Positions 53,742 to 64,000 of a stretch of DNA of 64,000 bases are shown in pieces. The stretch comes from Lathyrus oleraceus (taxonomy: Eukaryota > Streptophyta > Magnoliopsida > Fabales > Fabaceae), in the NCBI RefSeq assembly GCF_024323335.1, contig NC_066582.1, positions 94,622,944 through 94,686,943 of the forward strand, written 5' to 3'. Within the stretch, counting starts at the first letter, position 1; each line of letters starts with the position of its first letter. The position numbers and the translations under genes were made by a program. Under the pieces are notes generated by a model that was given only the letters and a program-made list of their open reading frames with translations, was not told the DNA's origin and did not search any database.

Positions 53742-53996
53742 CTGTATGAGTGATGGTATGTGCTTATGAGTGTGAAAAAAAAAAGAAAAAAAAAGTGGAA
53801 ACTAAACAAAACATTGCCATTTTTTTTTGAAAAACTGCAAAAATAGAAAGACATGGAACGAGATATTTGAATGCAAAAAGACGTCCTTTATTTATGATAA
53901 AAAATGCAAGTGTCACATAGATGAGCCCTACAATGAGTCATTACGCCCTGGCGGAACGTAAGACTTGGATATGCATGAATAAATAAAGAAAATTAC
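53742..53996 (-). other. Predicted Ogre-type intron between gag and pol, 255 bp
   Basis: Donor GT at 53996-53995, directly at the end of the gag frame, and acceptor CATACAG ending at 53742 after a long T-rich tract. Removal joins the gag frame to the pol frame in phase and deletes the TAA at 53993. Ogre elements are known for such an intron. Confidence 0.65.
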
Positions 53997-55621
53997 TCCT
54001 CCAGACAAGTGGCTTGGACAATCTCCTCAGAAGACCAATTGTTGAGAACTTCACCCGGGATCCTCGGACGCACCCAGTTATCGATGTCGCAATCACTATC
54101 CCCATCTTCATTGTTGACCGCAGAGACTAATTTGACTTCTCCTTCAACCATGTTAACGTTGGCTCCACCATGCTGGGGCATGGGATTGTTGACGACATTA
54201 GGAGTTGGTGCAAAGTTAACGACCTTTGAATCAATGAGGTCCTGAACTACGTGCTTAAAAGCTTTGCAGTTCTCAATATTGTGGCCAGGTGCCCCAGAGT
54301 GGAAGCTACACCTAGCGTTGGCGTCATAACCCACCGGAAGCCTACCAACGGGAGGAGCCAGAGTGTGCAACTGCACAAGTTGTAGTTGTTGAAGACTAGA
54401 AAGCAACTGAGCGTACGACATTGGAAGAGTGTCGAAACGCCGGTCCATCGTCCTTGGCCTCGGTTGATAGGTGGGTCTGTTACCCGGTTGTTATGGTTGG
54501 TACTGAGCTGGTTGACATTGTGGTTGTGGTTGTTGTTGTTGTAGTGGTGTTGCAGCTGGAATGGTCACAGCCGCAACATACGGTTGCTGATGATAGTTCT
54601 GAAAGTTATTCCTCCGGTTATCCCTGTTCTGATAAGAAGATATGACACTTGCATCCCCTTCTATCCTCTTCTGTCCCTGAATGAACGGCTTCTTCACCCC
54701 TGATGAAGATCCATCTCCGCTCTGGGTCTTGTATGTCTTCAGGTAATTCTCCATCCTCTCTCCGGTAGAGACTACATCAGCAAAATTGGAGGCATTGCAA
54801 CCCACCAGGCGCTCCAAATAAGGTCCTGGCAGAGTGTTCATGAACATGTTAGCCATTTCCTTCTCCAACATAGGAGGTTGAACACGGGAAGCTGTTTCTC
54901 TCCAGCGTTGAGCGTATTCTCTGAAGCACTCATTGCTTTTAAGAGACAAATTTTGAAGTTGAGTTCTGTCCGGAGCCATGTCTGTATTATACTGATACTG
55001 CTTCACGAAAGCCTCAGCCAAATCCCTCCAGCAACGGATGTGGGCTCTGTCCAGCCTCATATACCATTCCAGGGATGCCCCAGCTAGGCTGTCCTGGAAA
55101 AAGTACATAAGCAACTTTTCGTTATCGGAGTATGCAACCATTTTACGGAAATAGGCTTGCACATGGGTCTTCGGGCAAGAGTTGCCATTGTATTTGTCAA
55201 ATATCGGGACCTTAAATTTCGGTGGCACTCTCACACCTGGGACCAGCCCCAAGTCAGCAACATCTACTCCCAGAGGATTCTGTCCTTCCACTGCCTTCAA
55301 CCTCTCTTCCAATCTTCTAAACATGGGGTCCACACCATGATCCATACCAAAGTCTTCCTGCAGCAGGGGGAACTAATCGTCCTGATCATCATGAACGGGC
55401 TGTTGACCGGAGGTGACATGTAGGATTGGGATAGGCCCCGGTCCATTGGGTTCATTAGCCTCTCCAGCTGGAGGATCAGTCACCGTCTCTGGTTGAGCAG
55501 GGGGATTCCTCTGTATCATCTGCCTGAGCTCTTGTTGTCCCTGAGCCACCCCTTGAACCACATCCATGAATTGATTCATGCGGATTTTCATCTCGGCAAA
55601 CTCTGCCTATAGGCTCTCCAT
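53993..55621 (-). pseudogene. gag: Ogre-like gag, unit 1, protease missing
   Basis: ATG at 55621 (MESL). One frame runs to 53993 with in-frame stops: one near 55606, TAG at 55373-55375 and TAA at 54491-54493. Core: VPPKFKVPIFDKYNGNSCPK, THVQAYFRKMVAYSDNEKLL, FFQDSLAGASLEWYMRLDRA, FREYAQRWRETASRVQPPM. A Cys/His motif CSFHSGAPGHNIENC lies near 54325. After NMVEGEVKLVSAV the frame goes straight to the linker NWVRPRIPGEVLNNWSSEEI, so the aspartic protease normally expected there is absent. Without it this unit would depend on another element's protease. Confidence 0.88.
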
Positions 55622-56825
55622 TACTCTCTGTTGGTTTCTGCGGGTACCGTATCGGTGAATGCCTGGGTCAGCTATCCTGCTGATGGAACATTAAACAAAC
55701 TGAGAACACTGTGGCGGTACCTGTTATGCAAGACATGCTAATGAATATGTAAATACAATGACATGTTTATCAATTCCAAAGGTATTCTACCCCCTTGATC
55801 CCAGTCTCTCAATAGATAAACGATGTAAAAAAAAAGACTAAGCCGTTGATGAGAACCAAGAAAATTCCGACTAGAATCAAGTAGAAGATATAAACCCCAC
55901 AGAAATGGATAAACATGTGTGAATGATTATGAATGCAAAATGATGTGATGCAGCATGATGTGAATGCAGTGCAGTGGCATGGGAATCAGGATCGCTGTAT
56001 CTACTTGAACATCTGTCAGGTTGCACTGTCTGGAGAGAAATTAAGAGCACACTAAACAAAGGTCATGGGATGGATCATGTTATCCTTAATATCAACCACC
56101 CATTTTGGTGGATTATGGTTTACACCTTATCAACACCCAAGTTTCATTGATATTAAGGATACCTGATCGGATCAACCATGAATCAAGGGTTTGTTGCAAG
56201 TCACGAGCATGGAGTTTAGGTTAAGAACCACCCAAAAGGAGTGTACTAAGGTTTAAACCTGCCAAACATGTTCTACAAAAGGTTCCCATAGTCATAATCC
56301 CATCTTTCGGATATTATCGGAGGAACGACTACTCGTATTCCAAAAATATTCTCAAGAGAGACTCTTATGAGTGTAGTATCGCGTAACAATCGTATCAAAT
56401 CTTACACTTGAACGACTTTCGCACTACGTTCTACGAATAGGCCAAGATGGGTTTGGTAAACTAAGGTCCTCGGCTTCTAAGGTCTATATTGGAAAAAGTA
56501 ATGTCTAACCACAACTTACTTATGTGACATTATTGATCTCAACATGACCTCCACCAAATGAATGGGCTTGCAAGTCAATTTGCTAAGGAATAACTCCACA
56601 CAAGTCGACAAGACTATGCCATTCTCCTATCTTAAGTGCACTCGAGTTCAGGTATAGAACTCATCTCACGAAGATCACCAAGCAGCCATAGCCAGCCAAC
56701 AGATACAACAATGATATGTACACAATGCAATAAGGTAAAACAGGTAAATAACTGTACAAAAGCATGAACACCCAATAAACAAACAAACTACAAAAGCTAG
56801 GAGGGACTCGCTTAGGGAAATCGGG
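55622..56825 (-). other. Ogre-like 5' leader, unit 1
   Basis: About 1.2 kb between PBS and gag without a supported gene. Full Ogre elements carry an extra ORF1 here; none is visible, so it appears deleted. Confidence 0.6.
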
Positions 56826-56843
56826 TCCTCAGCAAAGTCGCCA
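56826..56843 (-). other. Ogre-like primer binding site
   Basis: On the minus strand TGGCGACTTTGCTGAGGA lies two bases after the LTR end (CGACA-GC). It is close to the TGGCGACTCTGCTGGGGA-type PBS I associate with legume Ogre-like elements. The tRNA partner was not verified. Confidence 0.75.
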
Positions 56844-56845
56844 GC

Positions 56846-58635
56846 TGTCGCAACCTGAAAAATACAGTGTGCGAAAAAACAACCGGCGAAAGAAAATGAC
56901 AGAAGAGTCGCCACCGTGCGTTATTTATCCCAAAGGAGGGAAAGGAAACGCTCGAAGTAAACCTGAAAAAAGGAAAGGACAAGACAGGGTCTCGCAACCA
57001 AATCTTGGGTTCGGGAGTCGATTATGCGAAGGGAAGGTATTAGCACCCCTACGCATCTGTAGTACTCTACGGGATCCACTTTTGTAGTTCTTGTCTAAAG
57101 GGTGTGAGTTTATCTTGTGCTGTTTACTAAAAAAGGGGTTAAATGAAAATGACTCGCGCGGATGTCGCATCCACTGCATACGTATCTCATCTGAATATGA
57201 GAATCAGAGTCTTCGTAGCTCGGCTGACCTATGGGTTGGGGGGATGTGTGCTCGCTAAGACATTGCGTCTTATGCCTACGTATCTTATCTGGAATGAGAA
57301 TCAGAGCAAGTCGTAGTTCGGCTAACTACGGGGTTATGGATTGGGTTTTGGACGAACGACGTTACTATGCAATCTACCGGATGCTCGACCTTTGGAGACT
57401 TACTCACCTGTAGTAGAAGGAGTAAACGTGTGTTTCGGAGAAGAAAAATCAATGAAGGGTTAGAGTTTGGTAAACTCATGCAAAAAGGCAGTCCTTGACG
57501 AAGGAACCTGCATAAAGAAAAAATAAACACACAAAAACATTGCCTCCTATCGAGGTCTTCCAGCTAGGAAAGCAGTAAAATGCGGGAAAAATGTAAAAGT
57601 ACCACGCGGATAAAGATCCGAAGTAACAGCAATTAGAGGAATGGGAAACCCAGGGATCCTTCCAAGCTAAACACCATCAAAGAAAGTGAGTCAGTACAAG
57701 TAATCGGAATGAAACCTCCAGGGGGTATCCCACAAATAAAGTGGAAAACCACGCAAGTTATCCCTGCAAAAATCATGTGAGCCCTCACAAAAACTCAACA
57801 AGCAGGTTAGAGACAAAAAAAATAGGGTAATCAAGGGTTGCCCCCAAATCAAAATGTAACCACATGAATCATGTCATTAAAATTCACAAAAAATACATGC
57901 ATCAAAAGGGTATCAAATTCACCCATAATACCTCAAACATTCAGAGTATTCAAATTCAAAGCTCAAAGGTAATGGGAATAAGGGCAAACCTGATTGGAGA
58001 GCTTGATTGAAATTGAGTTGCACCCGTGAGGTTTACAAAACAATCTTTAGGGTTTATGTGAGGCAGAGGTGATTCTGTGCAGTTGAGTTCCCTTCAGGGT
58101 TTTGAGGCTGCTCTGAACTCTGTTAGCTCTTCTCTCACTATCTTTTTCCCCAGGGTTCTTCTCTCACTATCTTTTTCCCAGACAGGGTAATAGGAATAGA
58201 ATTGCCTTTTGTTTCATGAAACTCTGAATTTATAACCTGATTTTTGTGGACTTGTGGGCTCAAATGAGAGAGGTCCAAGTCCAAGATTTTTTTATTTATT
58301 TTTTATTTATTTATTTTTTAGTTTTTTTTTCTTTTCAAAACACGTGGGCTTCGCCTATCGAGCATGACAGCTCATGAACAACCTTCGCTCCTTCAAGATT
58401 AACGTTTTGACTTACAAATAGACCCCTGTTGGAAGTAACTCAAGTCTTTCCCTTGTGTTGACTGATCATCTAAATAGGACCCACAAAGTGTCCTGGATGA
58501 TGTTCAAGCTTCTTGGATCCGATTCTGATTGCCATGATGAAATGCAAATGCTAAATGACCTAAAAATGAATGCATGCATGAGATGTAAAGCGTATGCTTC
58601 CAGGAAAAATGAAGGGTAAATTTTGGGGTATTACA
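56846..58635 (-). repeat. Ogre-like LTR shared by the two tandem units
   Basis: 1790 bp with the same ends as 46187-47976. It acts as 5' LTR of unit 1 and is followed at 58636 by the 3' interior of unit 2 rather than by host DNA. Confidence 0.92.
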
Positions 58636-58748
58636 GCTGTCCCTATTCAATCAACTGGAGACCTGGAAAGAAGATAGCAGCGGCTTTCTTACTTTCAAGG
58701 TATCAAGGGATTGAATACAATAAAAGCCCTAAAATTTGCACTGAAGTG

Positions 58749-59529
58749 AAGTGAAGTAACTATGCCTGTCAGAATCGGCAAAGAGGTGGTCTTGAAAGAA
58801 GAATTCGTCTGGTACGGTGAGAGTCAGTCTGAATACCGAAAAAGAATGTTAACCTAGATACCAAAATAAATGGTAACACAGAAATAACCATGCCCTGAAT
58901 TCCGCTCATCAGTCTGAATACTGGAAATGACTTCGATCTGAACATCGGGAGATATGAGATTATTAAGATCAGTCTGAACACCGAGAGGCTGGCCTGAATG
59001 CCACAAGTTGCGTCGACCTGAACGTCGGAAACTTCTTCGATCTAAACATCGGAAAATTGGCCTGAACGCCACAAGTTGCATCGACCTGAACGTTGGAAAC
59101 TTCTTCGATCTGAACATCGGAAAATTGGCCTGAACGCCACAAGTTGCATCGACCTGAACGTCGGAAACTTCTTCGATCTGAACATCGGAAAATTGGCCTG
59201 AATGCCACAAGTTGCATCGACCTGGACGTCGGAAACTTCTTCGATCCGAACATCGGAAAACTGGCCTGAACGCCACAAGTTGCATCGACCTGAACGTCGG
59301 AAACTTCTTCGATCTGAACATCGGAAAACTGGCCTGAACGCCACTTCGGTCTGAATACCGGAAACTTCATGCCTGTCGGCATCGGCAGAAATAGGGAACG
59401 ATAATAGAGGCGGCGCATGGGCCAATGACACTTGCTGGGGATAATAAAGGTAAGTCATGAACAATCTTCAGTCTGAGTACTGGAAACAACTTCTGCCTTA
59501 TCACTTGGGATACCGAGAATGTTTTATGC
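58749..59529 (-). repeat. 68-bp tandem repeat in the 3' untranslated region, unit 2
   Basis: Same array as at 48090-48870, units starting near 58990, 59058, 59126, 59194, 59262 and 59330. The copy number is the same; a few substitutions differ (for example AACGTTGG near 59091). Confidence 0.9.
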
Positions 59530-60927
59530 TTACATGCGTATGTTTGAATTTTTCAATGGCGTAATGCTCCATGAAAATGGAAATGCTACGCGATTTGGGA
59601 GGATGCAATGCAATATGATTCTACATGCAGGGATGCGAAATGCTGGGTAGAATGCCAAGCTAAGGCAAGGGGATCTGCTGGGGAAATGATCACCATCTTC
59701 TGGACCCTGGCAAGGCTATTGGAGATGCACAGCGCAAAGAACTCTGTGGGGAAATGACCCGCCACACGATGTTCTAGTAATGACGAACTACCGAGATTCT
59801 GACTGGGGAGAGAATGGCACTGAAAACCTGTTGTTGGGGAAAGCGATAGTGGTTCTGGCAACCACGATTTACGAGAGATGACTCAGCAGGGGAAGCAAAC
59901 ACCGATACGGTACCGAGGTTCTGCTTCAAGGAAAGAAACCATGGATCTGGCATTGGGATTATCGATCTGGCCTCGAACTCTGAGGAGCAGCCGCTTCTGT
60001 TGGGAAGATACAGTCTGGCACTGTCAACTCCGCTGGGGGTATATAGTCTGACACTGTCAACTCTACTGGGGAGTGTATAATCTGAAACCATCGCTTGGGG
60101 GGGAGGTACAGTGGTGAGAACCTGCTGAGGATTGAAGAATCCAACGCTCTGATCAGCTCTGCAGGGATAAGATACCGAATTCGTTTGTTGGCGACTTCAT
60201 TGGGGAAAATATTCACGATCATCTGCAGTGGATTTTAAGGAAATGCCCCGAGGGTACCTGTTCTGAATAGACGATCCAAAGCACTTAAAATTTACAGCAA
60301 TTTTAAATGTTTATTAAGCATGTACCTGTAAAGCTCTTATGTGTCATGATGCAATGTTTATCAAAAAATTTGGACGTCATTTTTGCAAACAAAACAGAAA
60401 AATGAAAATGAAAACAGAGATATACTGAATAACATGATTTTATTGATTGAACGGCCTCTGAATAGGCATTTACATCAGGAAGCAATCCCTGGAAAGAGGT
60501 AATCGCACAAAAGATGAAAACAGACATTAATCTAATGGCAATGTGAAATGGATTTCTATTGGGTTCCAATTCTGCTACGACTTGCTCGTCTTCAAGATCC
60601 TCCAGATGATCAGCTTTCTGAAAGAGTGATTGGACTGTTTCCTATCCTTCAAAAGTTTCCAGTCATTGACACGAGATGAGATTCAGAACTACTCAAAACG
60701 CAGTCATTCGCTTAATCCCTAATTTTGCCTGGATCGCCCTTTTCGGGTTTTCAATCCACCGGGATACCCATTTTTGCCTAAGTTGCCTTTTCAGGTTTTC
60801 AACTTACCGGGTGTACAATCTTTTCATTTTTAATCCCTAATTTTTGCCCGAACCTTTTCGTTTTCTTGGTTCGTCGGGATGCCCATTTTTGCCTGGACTA
60901 TTCTTTTTACTGTCCAGCGGGTCTATT
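59530..60927 (-). other. Ogre-like 3' untranslated region, unit 2
   Basis: Counterpart of 48871-50268, near-identical, no supported gene. Confidence 0.6.
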
Positions 60928-62199
60928 TTATGCGAAGTATTTTTTAACTGCGTCTGAGTTCACAGGGGAAGTGAAGTTTTCACCATCCATAGTTGCAAGC
61001 ATTAAGGCCCCACCATCAAAAACCTTGGTGACAATATACGGTCCATCATAGTTAGGAGTCCATTTGCCCCTGTGATCTGTCTGAGGAGGAAGGATCCTTT
61101 TCAACACCAAATCTCCGACCTGGAAGCATCGAGGACGCACTTTCTGATCAAAGGCTCTCTTCATCCGACTCTGATACAACTGCCAATGACAAATGACTGT
61201 CATTCGCTTCTCTTCGATAAGACTCAACTCATTGAACCTTGTCCGAATCCATTCAGCTTCGTCTAACTTGACATCCAACAAGACTCTTAGAGAAGGAATC
61301 TCCACTTCAACAGGTAGGACTACTTCCATACCATACACAAGGGAGTAAGGGGTTTCCCCGGTCGATGTACGTACTGAAGTACGGTACCCATTCAAGGCGA
61401 AGGGTAGCATCTCATGCCAATCTCTGTACGTAACGACCATCTTCTGCACAATCTTCTTTATGTTCTTATTTGCCGCTTCAACAGCACCGTTCATCTTAGG
61501 GCGGTAAGGGGAACAATTATGATGCTGAATGTTGAAGTTCTGGCACAACTCCTTCATCATTTTGTTGTTGAGATTAGAACCATTATCAGTAATGATTCTT
61601 TCGGGAATCCCATAGCGACAAATGATTTCTTTCTTGATGAATCGGGCAACCACATGTCTGGTGACATTCGCGAACGATGTTGCTTCGACCCACTTGGTGA
61701 AATAGTCGATGGCAACAAGGATGAAACCGTGCCCATTGGAAGCGGTCGGCTCAATCTTTCCAATCATATCGATGCCCCACATAGCGAAAGGCCACGGCGA
61801 AGACATCACATTCAAAGGATTCGGTGGCACATGTACCTTATCAGCATAAATCTGGCATTTATGACACTTTCGAGCATATTTCAAACAATCAAATTCCATG
61901 GTCATCCAGTAGTATCCCGCTCTCAACAATTTCTTAGCCATTGCATGTCCGCCGGCATGAGTACCGAAGGAGCCTTCATGAACTTCCTGCATTAACATGT
62001 CTGCTTCGTGTCTATCCACGCATCTGAGCAAAACCATGTTGAAGTTCCTCTTATACAGCATATCGTCTTTGTTCAAGAAGAAACTGCCTGCCAATCTTCT
62101 CAAAGTCTTTCTATCATTGTTGGATGCCCCTGCAGGGTACTCTTGATTCTTCAGAAAGCACTTGATGTCGTGATACCAGGGCTTGTCATCAACACCAGT
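60928..62199 (-). pseudogene. pol: Ogre-like integrase, unit 2, catalytic triad present
   Basis: Same frame as unit 1 but keeps GIDMIGK, ITDNGSNLN and AVEAANKN, so D, D and E are all present. It is separated from RNase H by the same frameshift as unit 1 (about 62195-62204). Confidence 0.9.
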
Positions 62200-63004
62200 T
62201 CAGCAGCAAACACATACGCGGCCCTATCAAGGCGCATCACGTCGATCTTGGGAGCGTGGTTCCACCGAATCACGTTGATCATGGAGGATAGAGTGGCAAG
62301 AGCATCTGCCATCTGATTCTCATCACGAGGTATGTGATATAGCTTTACTGTTGTGAAGAAAGTCAACAGTCTTCTCGTGTAATCTCTGTAGGGGACCAGA
62401 GTAGGCTGGAGAGTGTTCCAATCACCATTCACTTGATTGATTACCAGAGCTGAATCTCCGAAGATGTCCAAAGTCTTGATTCTCAAATCAATGGCTTGCT
62501 CAATACCCAAGATACAGGCTTCATACTCAGCTTCATTATTGGTGCACTCAAAAGTCAGACGAGCGGTGAAAGGCATGTGGGCACCTTTCGGAGTTGTAAT
62601 GACAGCACCAATTCCACTTCCTCTGGCGTTGACGGCCCCATCAAACATTAAAGTCCACTTTTCGTCTGGATCAGGTCCCTCTTCAACAACTGGCTCTTCA
62701 CAGTCTTTCATCTTGAGGAACATGATGTCTTCATCTGGAAAATCAAACTTCATCGGCTCATAATCATCAATCGGCTGTTGAGCAAGATAGTCTGACAGAA
62801 TACTCCCCTTGATGGTTTTCTGGGAAGTATACTGGATGTCGTACTCTGCCAGTACCATTTGCCAACGAGCAACTCTTCTGGTGAGAGGTGGCTTCTCAAA
62901 TATATACTTGACCGGATCCATTTTGGAGATTAGTAAGGTTGTGTGAGACAACATGTATTGTCTCAATCGCTTAGCAGCCCATGCAAGTGCACAACATGTT
63001 TTTC
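62151..63004 (-). pseudogene. pol: Ogre-like RNase H region, unit 2
   Basis: Same motifs and same frame breaks as unit 1. One residue differs near the end (LDRAAYVF here, LDRVAYVF in unit 1). Confidence 0.88.
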
Positions 63005-64000
63005 AAGTATTGAGTATCTCGACTCGCAATCTGTGAATTTCTTACTCAGGTAGTAGATGGCATGCTCTTTCCTACCTGTCTCGTCGTGTTGACCGAGAAC
63101 ACAACCCATGGAATTGTCTAGTACTATCAAATACATAATCAGCGGTCTCTCTGGGACCGGAGGCACAAGGATAGGAGGATTCTGCAAATACTCTTTTATC
63201 TTCTCGAACGCCCTTTGACAATCATCATTCCACCTGATAGCCTGATCTTTTCTCAATAATTTGAATATTGACTCACACGTGGCTGTTAGGTGAGAGATGA
63301 ACCTTGCAATGTAGTTCAACCTCCCTAAGAAACCACGGACTTGTTTCTCTGTTCTTGGCTCAGGCATTTCCTGTATCGCTTTCACTTTGGCCGGATCCAC
63401 CTCGATCCCTTCTCCGCTAACAACAAAACCCAGTAGTTTTCCAGATCTCACCCCAAAAGTACACTTGTTCGGATTAAGCCTCTGCTTGAATTTCCTCAAA
63501 CGCTCAAACCGTTTCTGCAAATTCACCAAATTTTCTTCTTCTGTATGAGATTTGGCAATCGTATCATCAACATAAACCTCGATTTCATGATGAATCATAT
63601 CATGGAACAGAGTCACCATCGCTCGCTGATATGTTGCTCCGGCATTTTTCAGACCAAACGGCATCACCTTGTAGCAGAAGGTGCCCCATGGGGTTATGAA
63701 TGTTGTCTTCTCCATGTCTTCTGGTGCCATCTTAATTTGATTATAGCCAGAAAAGCCATCCATGAAGGAGAATACCGAGAACTGAGCCGTGTTATCCACC
63801 AAAACGTCAATGTGAGGTAAGGGGAAATCATCTTTAGGACTAGCCCTGTTCAGATCCCGGTAGTCAACACACATCCGTACCTTTCCATCCTTCTTAGGTA
63901 CCGGAACGATATTTGCAACCCATGGCGGATAATTTGTGACTGCTAGAAACCCTGCATCCAACTGTTTTTGCAGTTCTTCCTTTATCTTGACAGCCATCTC
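62963..64000 (-). pseudogene. pol: Ogre-like reverse transcriptase, unit 2, cut by the window end
   Basis: RT from MAVKIKEELQKQLDAGFLAV to the shared frameshift near 63000. It has FSFMDGFSGYNQIKM (usual Gly) and YVDDTIAK. The N-terminal part lies beyond 64000. Confidence 0.9.

Larger units (their letters stand above)
46187..64000 (-). mobile_element. Tandem Ogre-like (Tat-lineage) elements sharing an LTR, 10,659-bp period
   Basis: Sequence from 46187 to 53341 recurs at 56846-64000 with a constant offset of 10,659. Read on the minus strand the order is interior 2 (beyond 64000 to 58636), LTR (58635-56846), interior 1 (56845-47977), LTR (47976-46187). An ordinary insertion would end at 58635 with a TSD; instead the interior starts again. 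About 0.5 percent of LTR bases and fewer interior bases differ by eye. The left flank AGGTG (46182-46186) is half of the expected TSD. The Ogre assignment rests on the gag, RT and integrase motifs and on the intron before RT. Confidence 0.88.

Noticed and set aside
46187..64000. Two independent Ogre-like insertions side by side
   Set aside because: There is no 5-bp duplication or host DNA at 58635, and interior sequence follows the LTR directly; a shared LTR explains the data better. An assembly artefact remains possible because the units are so alike.

Overview
The window is plant nuclear DNA made almost entirely of transposable elements. No bacterial feature and no confident single-copy host gene is visible. 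The element set (an Ogre-like Tat-lineage Ty3/gypsy family, two Athila/Cyclops-like Ty3/gypsy elements, an Angela-like Ty1/copia element, a plant-mobile-domain DNA transposon, a hAT and a Stowaway MITE) and the high repeat density suggest a large-genome legume, such as a Fabeae species (pea, vetch, Lathyrus, lentil). The species is an inference from family recognition.

Region 1, about 1217-26070: a four-level nest. The oldest layer is a short-LTR Tat-lineage element with a degraded PBS near 2856, a PPT just before 25802 and an antisense ORF at 22884-25205. Its left LTR holds a hAT element (1469-2825, TSD ACTGYATC). Its interior holds solo LTR A (3616-21051, TSD CCGAC). Solo LTR A is split by a complete Athila-like element, Athila-1 (3879-19329, TSD ATGGA). 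The left LTR of Athila-1 is split by solo LTR B (4170-5982, TSD ACGAG). Removing each insert and one TSD copy makes the two Athila-1 LTRs exactly 1748 bp each.

Athila-1 holds an open gag (7556-9418), a pol in one frame with in-frame stops (9422-12958), and then two intact, paralogous, non-pol ORFs of about 430 codons (13199-14497 and 15192-16493). The second ORF has its own promoter-like block, which carries the same TGACG palindromes as the LTR U3, plus a TATA box. The 3' region contains a hairpin/polypurine module twice.

Region 2, 26681-34595: a complete, young, minus-strand Ty1/copia element (1363-bp LTRs, TSD TCTGT). Its gag body is deleted in frame, its pol is interrupted, and its 5' leader holds eight GTTAACCGGTTAAC-type palindromes. 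Region 3, about 35750-38420: a decayed plant-mobile-domain gene between long imperfect inverted repeats rich in GAGATGCATCTC palindromes. AT-rich unassigned DNA follows to about 40830, then a decayed Ty3/gypsy integrase end (to 42258).

Region 4, about 42322-46186: 5' LTR, gag and protease part of a second Athila-like element (Athila-2), cut by the next insertion. Region 5, 46187-64000: a minus-strand Ogre-like element present as a tandem array with a 10,659-bp period (LTR 46187-47976, interior 47977-56845, shared LTR 56846-58635, second interior from 58636 to the window end). Both units carry the same pol frameshifts. The only gag-pol junction inside the window has no recognisable protease, so the array looks like an inactive copy amplified by recombination.

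Because the sequence was read by eye, substitution counts are approximate, and family assignments rest on recognised motifs rather than searches.
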